NCBI RefSeq assembly: GCF_001408515.1
Contig: NZ_CYPR01000046.1
Coordinates: forward strand, 1 to 64,000
DNA length: 64,000 bases
From: Jannaschia seosinensis
Lineage (GTDB): Bacteria > Pseudomonadota > Alphaproteobacteria > Rhodobacterales > Rhodobacteraceae
Direction: 5' to 3'
The notes beneath the pieces are model-generated. The model did not search any database and had not been told where the DNA came from. It worked only from the letters and a program-made list of their open reading frames with translations. Positions 47,641 through 57,521 of the stretch are shown here, one piece after another. A program made the position numbers and the translations under genes. Position 1 is the stretch's first letter. Every line of letters begins with the position of its first letter.

Positions 47641-48701
47641 CGGGTTCCTCCGTGTTGAGTGCGTGTCGCTTCGGGCGCGGTTGGCTCCGCGCTCTCGCTG
47701 TGTTCGGGGCCATATCGGGGGTCGTTCAGGTGGCACGCCGCGAAATGGCCCGGCCGTACCTCGCGGAAGGCCGGGTCGATCCGGTGGCAGACCTCCATCA
47801 CCTTCGGGCAGCGGGTGCAGAAGTTGCAGCCCGCCGGCGGGTTTGCGGGGCTCGGCACGTCCCCCTTGAGCACGATGCGCTCGCGCTTGCGTCCCGCCAT
47901 GGCCGGGTCCGGCTCCGGCACCGCCGAAAGCAGCGCCTCCGTGTAAGGATGCAGCGGCTCGTCATACAGCGCATCCCGCGGCGCCAGCTCGACCACCTTG
48001 CCCAGATACATCACGGCCACCCGGTCGGCGATATGGCGCACCATCGACAGGTCATGGCTGATGAACAGGTAGGTCAGCCCCAGCTCGTCCTGCAGCTCCT
48101 CCAGAAGGTTCACCACCTGCGCCTGGATCGACACGTCGAGCGCGGCGATCGGCTCGTCGCAGACGATGAACTTGGGCTTGAGCGCCAGCGCGCGGGCAAT
48201 GCCGATCCGCTGCCGCTGCCCGCCGGAGAATTCGTGCGGATAGCGGTTCAGGAACGCGCGGTTGAGCCCGACCTGATCCATCAGCTCCTCGACACGCGCG
48301 CGCTTCTTCTTGCGCGGCCAGTCGGTATGCTCGTCCAGCGGCTCGCCGATGATGGCGCCGACGGTCATGCGGGGGTTCAGACAGGCCTGCGGATCCTGGA
48401 ACACCATCTGCATCGTTGTCCGCATCCGGCGCAGACTGCCTTGGCTTTCGGTCCCGATGGCGCGTCCGTCCACCACGACCTCGCCCGACGTCAGGTCGTA
48501 GAGCCGCAGCACCGCCCGCCCGCAGGTGGACTTGCCGCAGCCCGACTCTCCCACGAGACCCAGCGTCTCGCCCTCGTAGATATCAAAGGTCACCCCATCG
48601 ACGGCCTTCACCGCGCCCGTCTGACGCCGGAGCAGGCCGGAATGGATCGGGAAGTGCATCTTCAGGTCGCGCACCTCGACCAGCGGACGCTGCGCGTTCA
48701 T
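47637..48701 (-). CDS. Peptide-type ABC transporter ATPase (DppF-like)
   Basis: A 354-residue ATPase. Walker A is GESGCGKST, the Q loop is [14 protein letters not shown], the signature is [15 protein letters not shown] and Walker B is [12 protein letters not shown]. The C-terminal oligopeptide-transporter extension has [14 protein letters not shown], which may bind an iron-sulfur cluster as in other DppF/OppF proteins. Its ATG overlaps the stop of the DppD-like gene (ATGA), and its stop overlaps the binding-protein ATG by 4 bases. Confidence 0.95.
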   Translation of the reverse strand: MNAQRPLVEVRDLKMHFPIHSGLLRRQTGAVKAVDGVTFDIYEGETLGLVGESGCGKSTCGRAVLRLYDLTSGEVVVDGRAIGTESQGSLRRMRTTMQMVFQDPQACLNPRMTVGAIIGEPLDEHTDWPRKKKRARVEELMDQVGLNRAFLNRYPHEFSGGQRQRIGIARALALKPKFIVCDEPIAALDVSIQAQVVNLLEELQDELGLTYLFISHDLSMVRHIADRVAVMYLGKVVELAPRDALYDEPLHPYTEALLSAVPEPDPAMAGRKRERIVLKGDVPSPANPPAGCNFCTRCPKVMEVCHRIDPAFREVRPGHFAACHLNDPRYGPEHSESAEPTAPEATRTQHGGTR

Positions 48702-49708
48702 GCCACCGCCTCCTTGGCCGTATGGGCAAGCGGATGGAAGCAGGCGACGTCGTGGTTCGGCGCCACCACCTCGCGCAGCGGGTTCTCCGCATGGCACCGG
48801 TCGAAGGCCAGCGGACAGCGGTCGCGGAACGGACAGGCCGACGGCGCCGCGCCCAGCATCGGCGGCTGCCCCTCGATCACCTGAAGCTTGTCGGCCCGCG
48901 CCCCCGTCACCGTCGGAATCGTCCGGAGCAGCGCGCGGGTGTAAGGGTGACGCGGATCGTTGAAGAGCGGATGGACCGGCGCATGCTCCACCACCTGCCC
49001 GCCATACATCACCATGACGCGGTCGGCGATGCCGGCGACGACGCCCAGATCGTGCGTGATCCAGACGATCGCCATGCCGAGACGGGCACGCAGATCCTCC
49101 ACGATCTCGAGGATCTGGGCCTGGATCGTGACGTCGAGCGCCGTCGTCGGCTCGTCCGCGATCAGCACCTTCGGGTCGCAGGCCAGCGCGATGGCAATCA
49201 TCACCCGCTGCCGCATGCCGCCCGAAAACTGGTGCGGATAATCCGACAGCCGCCCGCGCGCGCCGGGTATCCCCACCAGCTCCAGCAGCTCGACCGCCCG
49301 TTCGCGCGCCTGACGCTTGTTGAGCCCCATGTGACGGCGGATCGGCTCGATGATCTGGAAACCGACGGTGAAGACCGGGTTGAGCGACGTCATCGGGTCC
49401 TGAAAGATGAACCCGACCTCGCCGCCGCGCACGTCGCGCAGCCGCGCCGGGCTGACCTTGAGCAGATCCTCCCCGTCGAGAAGCACCTCGCCCCCGCGCA
49501 CCTCGGCGGGCGGCATCGGCAACAGACCGACCAGCGACATCATGGTCACGGACTTGCCGGACCCGCTCTCTCCCACGACGCCGAGCAACTCCCCCGGCTT
49601 CACATCGAAGCTCACCGAGTTGACGGCATGCACCTCGCCGCCGCGCGTCTGAAATACGGTGCGAAGGTCGCGGACCTCCAGCACCGGTCTGGCGTCGCCT
49701 GCCGGCAT
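48698..49708 (-). CDS. Peptide-type ABC transporter ATPase (DppD-like)
   Basis: A 336-residue ATPase and first gene of the transporter operon. Walker A is GESGSGKSV, the signature is [15 protein letters not shown], and Walker B is [12 protein letters not shown]. The C-terminal part has [14 protein letters not shown], a cysteine-rich motif shared with OppD/DppD proteins. The operon is divergent from the deacetylase gene at 49895 across a 186-base promoter region. Confidence 0.95.
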   Translation of the reverse strand: MPAGDARPVLEVRDLRTVFQTRGGEVHAVNSVSFDVKPGELLGVVGESGSGKSVTMMSLVGLLPMPPAEVRGGEVLLDGEDLLKVSPARLRDVRGGEVGFIFQDPMTSLNPVFTVGFQIIEPIRRHMGLNKRQARERAVELLELVGIPGARGRLSDYPHQFSGGMRQRVMIAIALACDPKVLIADEPTTALDVTIQAQILEIVEDLRARLGMAIVWITHDLGVVAGIADRVMVMYGGQVVEHAPVHPLFNDPRHPYTRALLRTIPTVTGARADKLQVIEGQPPMLGAAPSACPFRDRCPLAFDRCHAENPLREVVAPNHDVACFHPLAHTAKEAVA

Positions 49709-49894
49709 TCGCCACCCCCGTCGTTTCCCCGCCGGGTCGTTCGTGCCCGGTTCGCGCCTACGCTAGCAGATGATCCTCCTCCCGCAAGAGTTGTGCCTCT
49801 TTCGCGGGCAAATCTTGACGAGCGCCTCTTTTCCGGGCGCCCAGCTTGACCTTCGCCCTCCGGCGCAGCACCCATGAGACGAAGGAGCACCGCG

Positions 49895-51061
49895 ATGCCA
49901 AAGCCAATGACCCTCACCGCCCGCGAGATTCTGGACCGGCTCGTGGCCTTTCCGACCGTCAGCCGGGATTCCAATCTCGATCTTATCGACTGGGTCGAGG
50001 AATACCTCGCCTCGCATGGCGTCGCCGCGCGGCGGGTCTACGACGCGACCGGAAGGAAGGCCGCGCTCTATGCCAATGCCGGGCCCGAGGTCGAAGGCGG
50101 CGTGGTCCTGTCGGGTCATACCGATGTCGTGCCCGTGGATGGCCAGAACTGGAGCTTCGACCCCTTCGCCGTGACCGAGGCGAACGGCCGCCTCTACGGC
50201 CGCGGCACCTGCGACATGAAGGGGTTCGATGCCATCGCGCTCGCCATGGTGCCGCACGCGCTCGCCATCGGCGTGACCCGCCCGCTGCAGATCGCGCTCA
50301 GCTACGACGAGGAGGTCGGCTGCATCGGCGCGCCGCCGATGATCGACGACATGCTCAGGCACCTGCCCCGCGCCGCCGCCGCCATCATCGGTGAGCCTTC
50401 GATGCTGCGCCCCGTCACCGGGCACAACGCCTCGACCATCACCGATATCCACGTCCACGGCTACGAGGTCCATTCCTCCAAGCTCCCCGAGGGGGTCAGC
50501 GCGATCCACGAGGCGGGGCGCGTCCTGCAATGGGTCAACGACCACAACGCCGAATGCCGGGCCGCGACGCCGGACCCAATCTCGGCCACCTTCGACCCGC
50601 CGCATGCCACGACCCATGTCGGCACGATCCAGGGCGGCACGGCGCATAACATCACGGCCAAGGACTGCACCTTCAAGCTGGGCTTTCGCGTGCCCGCGGG
50701 CGACGACGTGGCCCGCCACGAGGCGGCGCTCGACGCGTTCCTGACGCAGCTCGACGGCCAGCTGCGCGCCCGCCATCCCGAGGCCGGCGTCACCTGGTCG
50801 CGCAATCTCGGTGTGCCCGGCCTGCGCCCGGAGACCGACGGCGTGGCCGAGGCGCTGATCCGGCAGTTGACGGGCGACAACGGCACCCATGTCGTCACCT
50901 ACGGCACCGAGGCCGGCCAGTTCCAGGACCGCGGCTATTCCGCCGTCGTCTGCGGCCCCGGCGACATCGCGCAGGCCCACCAGCCCGACGAGTGGATCGC
51001 CACGGAGCAGTTCCAGCGCGGCGAGGCCCTGATGCGGCGGGTCGTCGAAACGCTGGTCTGA
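49895..51061 (+). CDS. argE: Acetylornithine deacetylase-like M20 peptidase
   Basis: A 388-residue zinc hydrolase of the M20/ArgE group. The first metal motif is SGHTDVVPVDGQNW, then GRGTCDMKGFDA, the catalytic Glu pair in SYDEEVGCIG, and a dimerisation domain with HNASTITDIHVHG. It would release ornithine from N-acetylornithine. Because Rhodobacterales usually make ornithine by the ArgJ cycle and this gene is divergent from a peptide transporter, it may instead deacylate imported N-acyl amino acids or dipeptides. The ATG at 49895 follows GAAGGAG. Confidence 0.85.
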   Translation: MPKPMTLTAREILDRLVAFPTVSRDSNLDLIDWVEEYLASHGVAARRVYDATGRKAALYANAGPEVEGGVVLSGHTDVVPVDGQNWSFDPFAVTEANGRLYGRGTCDMKGFDAIALAMVPHALAIGVTRPLQIALSYDEEVGCIGAPPMIDDMLRHLPRAAAAIIGEPSMLRPVTGHNASTITDIHVHGYEVHSSKLPEGVSAIHEAGRVLQWVNDHNAECRAATPDPISATFDPPHATTHVGTIQGGTAHNITAKDCTFKLGFRVPAGDDVARHEAALDAFLTQLDGQLRARHPEAGVTWSRNLGVPGLRPETDGVAEALIRQLTGDNGTHVVTYGTEAGQFQDRGYSAVVCGPGDIAQAHQPDEWIATEQFQRGEALMRRVVETLV

Positions 51062-51065
51062 CGGG

Positions 51066-51941
51066 GTGGAGGGCGACGGCGCCGAGGAGATCTCGGCCGA
51101 CCCCGACCTGATCATCGGCAAGCTCGACGCTTGGGTCGAAGGCTTCGTGCGGCTGCTGCCCAATTTCGCCGTCGCGCTCGGGCTGCTGGCGGTCTTCGTG
51201 ATCCTCGGCATGGCCGCCGCGTGGACAATCCGGCACACCGCCTGGGGGCCGGAGCGCGACGATCTCGGCCGCGTCACCGGCAGCCTCGCCAAATGGTCGA
51301 TCTGGATCGCCGGCGCGATGCTGGCGCTCACCGTCGTGGCGCCGTCGATCGAGCCGATCGACCTGATCGCGGGGCTGGGCATCGGGTCGGTCGCCATCGG
51401 CTTCGCCTTCAAGGACATCCTGCAGAACATGCTGGCGGGCATCCTCATCCTGATCCGGCAGCCGTTCCGGGTGGGCGACCAGATCGTCAACGGCGACTAC
51501 GAGGGCACGGTCGAGCATATTGAGACCCGCGCCACCAAGATCCGAACCTATGACGGCCGCCGCGTCGTGATCCCGAACGCGGAGGTCTATACCTCGGCGG
51601 TCATCGTCAACACCGCCTTCGACAAACGCCGCTCGCAGCAGGACTTTCCAGTCCGCCTCGCCGACGACTGGCCGCGTGCCGTCGAGATCGCCCGGCACGC
51701 CGCGCGCCGGGTGGAGGGTGTGGCCGCCGATCCCGCCCCCGACGCGCAGGGGCAGGATGTGGGCGACCTCGCCAAGCTGGTCCGCGTGCGCTGGTGGACC
51801 GACCCCGACGAGGCCACCGTGATCCGCGTCGCGTCCGACGTGCGGCTTGCGGTGGATGGTGCCTTGCGCGCCGCCGGGTTCGAGGCGCCGCTGCGCACCG
51901 ATCTGCACCTGGACGGCAGGGTGGCGCGGGACGAGGACTGA
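51066..51941 (+). CDS. MscS-family mechanosensitive channel
   Basis: A 291-residue small-conductance channel. Membrane helices lie at about 32-54 and 75-95, and the pore helix TM3 holds GLGIGSVAIGFAFKDILQNMLAG, which here is shown in two parts (GLGIGSVAIGFAFKD, ILQNMLAG). The beta-domain follows with RQPFRVGDQI and GRRVVIPNAEVY. It releases solutes during hypo-osmotic shock. The GTG start lies 4 bases after the preceding stop, so the genes are probably co-translated. Confidence 0.9.
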   Translation: MEGDGAEEISADPDLIIGKLDAWVEGFVRLLPNFAVALGLLAVFVILGMAAAWTIRHTAWGPERDDLGRVTGSLAKWSIWIAGAMLALTVVAPSIEPIDLIAGLGIGSVAIGFAFKDILQNMLAGILILIRQPFRVGDQIVNGDYEGTVEHIETRATKIRTYDGRRVVIPNAEVYTSAVIVNTAFDKRRSQQDFPVRLADDWPRAVEIARHAARRVEGVAADPAPDAQGQDVGDLAKLVRVRWWTDPDEATVIRVASDVRLAVDGALRAAGFEAPLRTDLHLDGRVARDED

Positions 51942-52004
51942 CCCCTTGCGGCCCCGGCCCGGAGGGTGTGTTCTCCGCGCGCACCGTCAACCGGAGGAAC
52001 CAGG

Positions 52005-53165
52005 ATGCCCGTCAAGAACCGCTTTGCCGAATTGCTGCCCGAAATCACCGAATGGCGGCGCGACCTGCACGAAAACCCCGAGATCCTGTTCGACACGCAC
52101 CGCACCTCCGGGCTCGTGGCCGAAAAGCTGCGCGCCTTCGGCTGCGACGAGGTGGTCGAGGGGATCGGCCGCACCGGCGTCGTCGGCGTGATCCGGGGCA
52201 AGACGGATTCGGGCAAGGTCATCGGCCTGCGCGCCGACATGGACGCGCTGCCGATCCACGAGCAGACCGGCCGGCCCTGGGCCAGCAAGACCGACGGCGC
52301 GATGCATGCCTGCGGCCATGACGGCCACACGTCCATGCTGCTCGGCGCGGGCAAGTACCTCGCCGAGACGCGCAATTTCGACGGCACCGTCGTGCTGATC
52401 TTCCAGCCCGCCGAAGAAGGCGGCGGCGGCGGCAAGGAGATGTGCGACGACGGCATGATGGACCGCTGGAACATCCAGGAGGTCTACGGAATGCACAACT
52501 GGCCCGGCCGCCCGGTCGGCAGCTTCGCAATCCGCCCCGGCGCGTTCTTCGCCGCGACCGACGTGTTCAGCATCGAACTCGAGGGCAAGGGCGGCCACGC
52601 CGCCAAGCCGCACGAGGTCGTCGATACCGGGCTGATGGCCGCCCACCTGATCACCGCGCTGCAAAGCATCGTCTCGCGCAACGCCGATCCGGTCGATCAG
52701 ATCGTGGTCTCCGTCACCTCGATGGAATCGTCGTCCAAGGCGTTCAACGTCATCCCCCAGCGGGTGCAGCTCAAGGGAACCGTCCGCACCATGTCGCCCG
52801 AGATGCGCGACCTCGCCGAAAAGCGCATCGGCGAGATCTCCGCGGGCATCGCCGCGACCTTCGGCGGCACGGCGCAGGTGGATTACCAGCGCAACTATCC
52901 GGTCATGGTCAACCACGAGGAGCAGACCGAGTTCGCCGCCGAGGTGGCCCGCGCCGTATCGGGCATCTGCGACGAGGCCCCCCTCGTGATGGGCGGCGAG
53001 GATTTCGCCTTCATGCTGGAGGAACGCCCCGGCGCCTACATCCTCGTGGGCAACGGCGACACCGCGCCCGTCCATCACCCCGAGTACGATTTCACCGACG
53101 AGGCGATCCCCGCCGGCTGCTCCTGGTGGGCGGAAATCGTGGAGCGGCGGCTGCCTGCGGCCTGA
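52005..53165 (+). CDS. M20-family amidohydrolase (hippurate hydrolase-like)
   Basis: A 386-residue metal-dependent amidohydrolase. Key motifs are LRADMDALPIHE, MHACGHDGHTSM with metal ligands, FQPAEEGGGGGKEM with the catalytic Glu, and MGGEDFAFML near the end. It removes acyl groups from N-acyl amino acids or splits small amides. It is third in a row with the ArgE-like gene and MscS, and opposite the peptide transporter, which suggests use of imported conjugates. GGAGGAACC precedes the ATG. Confidence 0.9.
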   Translation: MPVKNRFAELLPEITEWRRDLHENPEILFDTHRTSGLVAEKLRAFGCDEVVEGIGRTGVVGVIRGKTDSGKVIGLRADMDALPIHEQTGRPWASKTDGAMHACGHDGHTSMLLGAGKYLAETRNFDGTVVLIFQPAEEGGGGGKEMCDDGMMDRWNIQEVYGMHNWPGRPVGSFAIRPGAFFAATDVFSIELEGKGGHAAKPHEVVDTGLMAAHLITALQSIVSRNADPVDQIVVSVTSMESSSKAFNVIPQRVQLKGTVRTMSPEMRDLAEKRIGEISAGIAATFGGTAQVDYQRNYPVMVNHEEQTEFAAEVARAVSGICDEAPLVMGGEDFAFMLEERPGAYILVGNGDTAPVHHPEYDFTDEAIPAGCSWWAEIVERRLPAA

Positions 53166-53195
53166 ACGGGGCCGCGGGCCGGGGCGCGTGCGATA

Positions 53196-54773
53196 CTACG
53201 CGTCCCGCAAGGCCCGCCGCATGACCTTGCCCGTCGCCGTCATCGGCAGGGCCTCGACGAAGCGGACCGCGCGCGGCGCCATATGCGGCGACAGACGCGT
53301 GCGGACCCAGTCGATCAACTCCGCTTCCATCTCCGCCGACCCCGCCTCCGCCTCCGCCACGACGAAGGCCGTTACCGCCGTGCCGCGCACGGGATCGGGC
53401 AGACCGACCACCGCGCAATTCACCACCCCCGGATGGGCGTTGAGGCACGTCTCCACCTCCACCGGCCCGATTCGGTAGCCGGCGGAGTTGATGACGTCGT
53501 CATCCCGCGCCACGTAGACGATCACCGCCCCCTCGCGCCGCCCCAGATCGCCCGTCCGCAACCAGCCGTCGCGCCACTTCTGCGCCGTTTCCTCCGGCTT
53601 GTTCCAGTATCGCAGGAATGCCGCCGGAGAGCCGCGCGCGCAGATCTCCCCGACCTCCCCGTCGGCCACCGCGCGGCCCGTCTCGTCCAGAACCTCGACA
53701 TCCACACCCGGCACCGCCCGGCCCAGCGTCCCTTCCCCGCCCGACTGCGTCCCGGCACATCGCGCCATCACGAGGTTGCACTCGGTCTGGCCGTAGATCT
53801 CGTTGATCGGAACGCCGAGGGTGTCGCGCCCCCAGCCGATCAGATCGGCACCCAGCGCCTCGCCGCCCGATATGACCGCCCGCAGCGCAAGGCCCGGCGG
53901 CGGCGCGCTTCGCCGCAACATCCGCAGCGCGGTCGGCGGCAGGAACGCGACACTCACCCGCTCCTCCGCCATCAGCCGCCACGCCATCTCCGGCTCGAAC
54001 TTGGCCAGCCGCTTCGCCACGAGGGGGACCCCGAACCACAGGCAGGGCATCGCGAGGTCCATCAGACCCCCGATCCACGCCCAGTCCGCCGGCGTCCACC
54101 CGACGTCGCCCGAAACCGGGAAGCCGGCGAACGCCGTCTCAAGACAGGGCAGATGTCCCATCAGGAACCGGTGGGCATGCAGCACACCCTTCGGCTCTCC
54201 GGTCGTGCCGGAGGTGTAGATCATCATCGCCGGATCCTCGGGACCCACCGCGACCCGTTCGACCGGCGCGCCCGGCACCCACGCATCCACATCGAGCCGG
54301 AGGGTGAGGTCCGGAAGGTCGAGGCCCTCAAGCTTCGCCAACCCGCCCGCATCCCCGATCACCGCCCGCGCCGCCGAATCGCGCAGCCGGTAATCCAGCG
54401 CCTCCGGACCGAACAGCGTGAAGAGCGGCAGCGACACGGCCCCGAGCTTCATCGCCGCGAAATGCGCGACCATGACCTCCGCCCGCTGCGGCAGCAGGAT
54501 CGCCACCCGGTCGCCCCGCCCGACCCCGGCGCGCGCCAGATCGCCCGCCATCGCGTCGGATGCGGCCTTCAACTCGCCATAGGTCCAGACCCGGCGCCCT
54601 TCCGACAGATCGACGATCGCGGTCCGGTCCGGCTCCGCCTCGGCCCAGCTGTCGCAACATCCCGCCGCAATGTCGAACCCGGCCGGGATGTCCCACGCGA
54701 AGGACGCGCGCATCGCATCCCACGCATCGAGGCGCGCAATCGTGCGCCGCGCCGCCGCGTCCGCCGCGATCAC
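53196..54773 (-). CDS. AMP-dependent acyl-CoA synthetase (medium-chain type)
   Basis: A 525-residue adenylate-forming enzyme. The ATP loop is IYTSGTTGEPKGVLHAH, the adenylate motif is INEIYGQTECNLV, the hinge region is WLRTGDLGRRE, and the catalytic Lys is in PMTATGKVMRR, slightly off consensus. It resembles medium-chain (ACSM-like) synthetases; the substrate is uncertain. The start is a GTG at 54773 overlapping the lipoprotein stop (GTGA). The longer frame upstream overlaps the lipoprotein gene. Confidence 0.88.
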   Translation of the reverse strand: MIAADAAARRTIARLDAWDAMRASFAWDIPAGFDIAAGCCDSWAEAEPDRTAIVDLSEGRRVWTYGELKAASDAMAGDLARAGVGRGDRVAILLPQRAEVMVAHFAAMKLGAVSLPLFTLFGPEALDYRLRDSAARAVIGDAGGLAKLEGLDLPDLTLRLDVDAWVPGAPVERVAVGPEDPAMMIYTSGTTGEPKGVLHAHRFLMGHLPCLETAFAGFPVSGDVGWTPADWAWIGGLMDLAMPCLWFGVPLVAKRLAKFEPEMAWRLMAEERVSVAFLPPTALRMLRRSAPPPGLALRAVISGGEALGADLIGWGRDTLGVPINEIYGQTECNLVMARCAGTQSGGEGTLGRAVPGVDVEVLDETGRAVADGEVGEICARGSPAAFLRYWNKPEETAQKWRDGWLRTGDLGRREGAVIVYVARDDDVINSAGYRIGPVEVETCLNAHPGVVNCAVVGLPDPVRGTAVTAFVVAEAEAGSAEMEAELIDWVRTRLSPHMAPRAVRFVEALPMTATGKVMRRALRDA

Positions 54774-55252
54774 CCTGCCCGCGCCAGCGTCACCGGATGC
54801 AGCCCCGCCAGCGGCAGGCCCAGCGCCTGCGCCGCCGAGAGCGAAATCTGCGCGCCCCCCGTCCCGCCCAGCGGGCGCAGCGTCACGGCAATGGCCTCGC
54901 CCGAACCGGTGCGGACCGTGCCGGGCATCTCGGACGACACGAGGTCCGTCTTGACCCAGAGGCCCGGATCGGTCGGATTGCCCAGCGATACCGTCGCCAC
55001 GCCCAGCTCCCCGCCCGCAGGCGCGGTCGCCGCCGCCGCGCGGGCCGCCGACTTCTGCGCCTCGCTCACCGTGTCGAGCGCGGCGGCCTGCGTGGCCGGG
55101 CCCGTCAGAACCGGCCGTGGCGCCGGCGCGGGGGCGGCCTGCGCCGGCCTCTGAACCGGACGGCGGACATCGTCGCGACCCGAGGTCGGCAGATCGGAAC
55201 AACCCGCCAGCAGGACGGCCAGTCCCGTGACGATGATGACGTGGCGCGGCAT
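54770..55252 (-). CDS. Lipoprotein of unknown function
   Basis: A 160-residue lipoprotein with signal MPRHVIIVTGLAVLLAGC, Cys18 as acylation site and Asp at +2. A proline/alanine linker follows, then a small folded domain with GLWVKTDLVSSEMPG and QISLSAAQALGLPL that resembles hypothetical Rhodobacterales proteins. AAGGGG precedes the ATG at 55252. It is translationally coupled to the acyl-CoA synthetase and divergent from moaA. Function unknown. Confidence 0.8.
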   Translation of the reverse strand: MPRHVIIVTGLAVLLAGCSDLPTSGRDDVRRPVQRPAQAAPAPAPRPVLTGPATQAAALDTVSEAQKSAARAAAATAPAGGELGVATVSLGNPTDPGLWVKTDLVSSEMPGTVRTGSGEAIAVTLRPLGGTGGAQISLSAAQALGLPLAGLHPVTLARAG

Positions 55253-55349
55253 GATGATCCCCTTCACTGCGATGCGGCTCAGCTTAACGCACCATCTGCG
55301 GCTGTCAGCCCCACTTGTAGCGCACCGCCCCGACGCATAGCGTAAGGTC

Positions 55350-56372
55350 ATGAAAAGTTTTGCCCCGCTCATCGACCCGTTCGCGCGTGCGATCGACTAT
55401 CTGCGCGTCTCGGTCACCGATCGCTGCGACTTCCGCTGCACGTATTGCATGGCGGAACACATGACCTTCCTGCCCAAGAAAGAGCTTCTGACGCTTGAGG
55501 AGCTGGACCGCCTCTGCACCGCCTTCGTGCGGATGGGGGTGCGAAAGCTGCGCATCACCGGCGGAGAACCGCTGGTCCGCAAGGGCATCATGACCTTCTT
55601 CGAAAGCATGTCGCGCCATTTGGACCGCGCCCCCGGCGAACGCGGCCTGGACGAGCTGACGCTGACCACCAACGGCAGCCAGCTCGAACGCTTCGCCCGG
55701 CCGCTCCACGATGCGGGCGTGCGGCGGATCAACGTCTCGCTCGACACGCTGGACGCCGACAAGTTCCGGGCGATCACCCGCTGGGGCAGCCTCGACAAGG
55801 TGATGCGCGGGATCGACGCCGCCCGTAACGCGGGGCTGCGGATCAAGATCAACACCGTCGCGCTCAGGGGCTTCAATGAGGCCGAACTCTTCGACCTTGC
55901 GGAGTGGTGCGCGCGCGAGGACATGGACCTCACCTTCATCGAGGTCATGCCGATGGGCGACATGGGAGAGGTCCAGCGCCTCGATCAATATTGGCCGCTC
56001 AAGGACCTGCGCGCCCGGTTGGCGGAGCGCTACACCCTCACCGAACTGGCGCATCGCACCGGCGGGCCCGCCCGTTACGTGCGGCTGGAGGAGACGGGCC
56101 AGCAGATCGGCTTCATCACCCCGCTGACGCATAATTTCTGCGAAAGCTGCAACCGCGTCCGCGTCACCTGCACGGGCGAACTCTACATGTGCCTCGGGCA
56201 GGAGGACATGGCCGACCTGCGCGCGCCGCTGCGCGCCTCGGAGGCGGATGCGAGCCTGGAGGAGGCGATCCGCGCCGCGATCGCGCGCAAGCCCAAGGGC
56301 CACGATTTCGACTATTCGCGCCAGACGATCGGCGGACAGGTCACCCGCCACATGTCCCATACCGGCGGGTAA
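55350..56372 (+). CDS. moaA: GTP 3',8-cyclase (molybdenum cofactor synthesis)
   Basis: A 340-residue radical SAM enzyme for the first step of molybdopterin synthesis. The N-terminal cluster has Cys26, Cys30 and Cys33 (CDFRCTYC) and the C-terminal cluster has [13 protein letters not shown]. The last two residues are Gly-Gly, needed for activity. GGEPLVRKG and the GTP-site residues are present. No Moco riboswitch is visible in the short 97-base gap before it. Confidence 0.97.
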   Translation: MKSFAPLIDPFARAIDYLRVSVTDRCDFRCTYCMAEHMTFLPKKELLTLEELDRLCTAFVRMGVRKLRITGGEPLVRKGIMTFFESMSRHLDRAPGERGLDELTLTTNGSQLERFARPLHDAGVRRINVSLDTLDADKFRAITRWGSLDKVMRGIDAARNAGLRIKINTVALRGFNEAELFDLAEWCAREDMDLTFIEVMPMGDMGEVQRLDQYWPLKDLRARLAERYTLTELAHRTGGPARYVRLEETGQQIGFITPLTHNFCESCNRVRVTCTGELYMCLGQEDMADLRAPLRASEADASLEEAIRAAIARKPKGHDFDYSRQTIGGQVTRHMSHTGG

Positions 56373-56446
56373 CGCGGCGCCCGCATGACCGGCTTCGCCC
56401 CCCCCGGGCGCCGCCCCCGGCCCACCCCGATGAAGGAACGGCAACA

Positions 56447-56905
56447 GTGAAACTCATCCTCCTGCGCCACGCGAAATCGGATTGGACGGATCCCGATCAG
56501 GACGACCACGAGCGTCCGCTCAACGAACGCGGCCGACATGCGGCCACCGCGCTCGGGGATTGGCTGCGCTCGCGCGGCTACCTGCCAACCCACGTGCTGT
56601 GCTCCGACGCGACCCGCACGCGGCAGACGCTGGAGGGGCTCGCGCTGCCCGAGACACCGACGGAATACCGCGCCGATCTCTACCTCTCGGGGGCCGGCAC
56701 GATCCTCGATCTCGCAAAGGATTCGGACGCGGAATGCCTGCTCATCGTCGCGCACAGCCCCGGCATCGGACAGGCGGCGGGGATGGCTTGCGTGACGCCG
56801 CCGAACGATCCAGACTTCGGCCGCTATCCGACCGGGGCCTGCACCGTGATCGACAACGGCATCCCCGGCCGCTGTCTGGATTTCACGACGCCGCGCGCGC
56901 TCTGA
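56447..56905 (+). CDS. Histidine phosphatase family protein (SixA-like)
   Basis: A 152-residue phosphohistidine phosphatase-fold protein. The catalytic RHA motif is in LILLRHAKSDW, with ERPLNERGR, CSDATRTRQT and the second His in IVAHSPGI. SixA removes phosphate from histidine phosphotransfer proteins. The substrate here is unknown. A GTG start with GAAGGAACG at good distance replaces the longer frame that overlaps moaA. Confidence 0.88.
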   Translation: MKLILLRHAKSDWTDPDQDDHERPLNERGRHAATALGDWLRSRGYLPTHVLCSDATRTRQTLEGLALPETPTEYRADLYLSGAGTILDLAKDSDAECLLIVAHSPGIGQAAGMACVTPPNDPDFGRYPTGACTVIDNGIPGRCLDFTTPRAL

Positions 56906-56920
56906 TCCCCGCCCGGCCGC

Positions 56921-57382
56921 TCAGATCGGCAGGGCGAGGCTCGACTTGATCTCCTCCATCGACAGGAGCGCGGTGACGTTGAACACCCGCACCTCCGAAA
57001 TCAGCGCCTGATAGAACTCGTCATAGGCCCGCGCATTGGCCACCCGCACCTTCAGGATATAGTCGATCTCCCCCGCCAGCCGGTGCGCCTCCTGAACCTC
57101 CGGCCGGGCCTTCAGGGCGGCGAGGAAGCGGGCCTGCCACTCCGTCTCATGTTCGCTGGTGCGGATCAGGACGAAAAAACACGCCTCCAGCCCCAGCGCA
57201 TCCGGATCGACCACAACCTGCGGCGGCCCCATCACCCCCGCTTCGCGCATCTTGCGGACGCGATTCCACACGGGCGTCTTGGACGACCCCACCTTTCGCG
57301 CGATCTCGTCCAGCGATTGCCCCGCATCCGATTGCAGGGCGCGGAGGATTTTCCGGTCGAGATCGTCAAGACGGGCGGCCAT
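56921..57382 (-). CDS. Lrp/AsnC family transcriptional regulator
   Basis: A 153-residue regulator with an N-terminal helix-turn-helix (SLDEIARKVGSSKTPVWNRV) and a RAM ligand-binding domain (about 70-150, with VQEAHRLAGEIDYILKV). The ATG at 57382 has AGGAGAAAG upstream. It is divergent from the sulfite assimilation operon, and three dyads lie between the two (57403-57488). It probably controls that operon in response to a sulfur amino acid or precursor; this is inference from position. Confidence 0.93.
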   Translation of the reverse strand: MAARLDDLDRKILRALQSDAGQSLDEIARKVGSSKTPVWNRVRKMREAGVMGPPQVVVDPDALGLEACFFVLIRTSEHETEWQARFLAALKARPEVQEAHRLAGEIDYILKVRVANARAYDEFYQALISEVRVFNVTALLSMEEIKSSLALPI

Positions 57383-57402
57383 TCGGCTTTCTCCTGTGGC
57401 TT

Positions 57403-57488
57403 GGAACAATGTCCCGCCACGCAGGCTCACGGGACAGGAATGTTCCTGTTATCGCCGCCCCCCTGCCAAAGATCCAGAACGATGTTCT
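57403..57488. promoter_or_regulatory. Three dyads between the Lrp regulator and the sulfite operon
   Basis: GGAACAATGTCCC (57403-57415), ACAGGAATGTTCCTGT (57434-57449, perfect with a 2-base centre) and AGAACGATGTTCT (57476-57488, perfect 5-bp arms) share an ATGTTC-like core. They are spaced about three and four DNA turns apart, fitting cooperative Lrp-type binding. The third lies 34 bases before the cysG start. Confidence 0.65.
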
Positions 57489-57521
57489 ATATCAGGGGAC
57501 AGATTACCGGAGCGCGCCGCC

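Noticed and set aside
47637-49715. Possible fused ATPase of 692 residues
   Set aside because: Only the second half has ABC motifs in this frame. The first half overlaps the DppD-like gene, which is well supported in another frame, and the ATGA overlap explains the junction.
49739-49753. GTTC-N7-GTTC (LexA-like) before the DppD-like ATPase gene
   Set aside because: The centre is GC-rich, no promoter frames it, and peptide transport has no SOS link. About two such matches are expected by chance in a window of this size.
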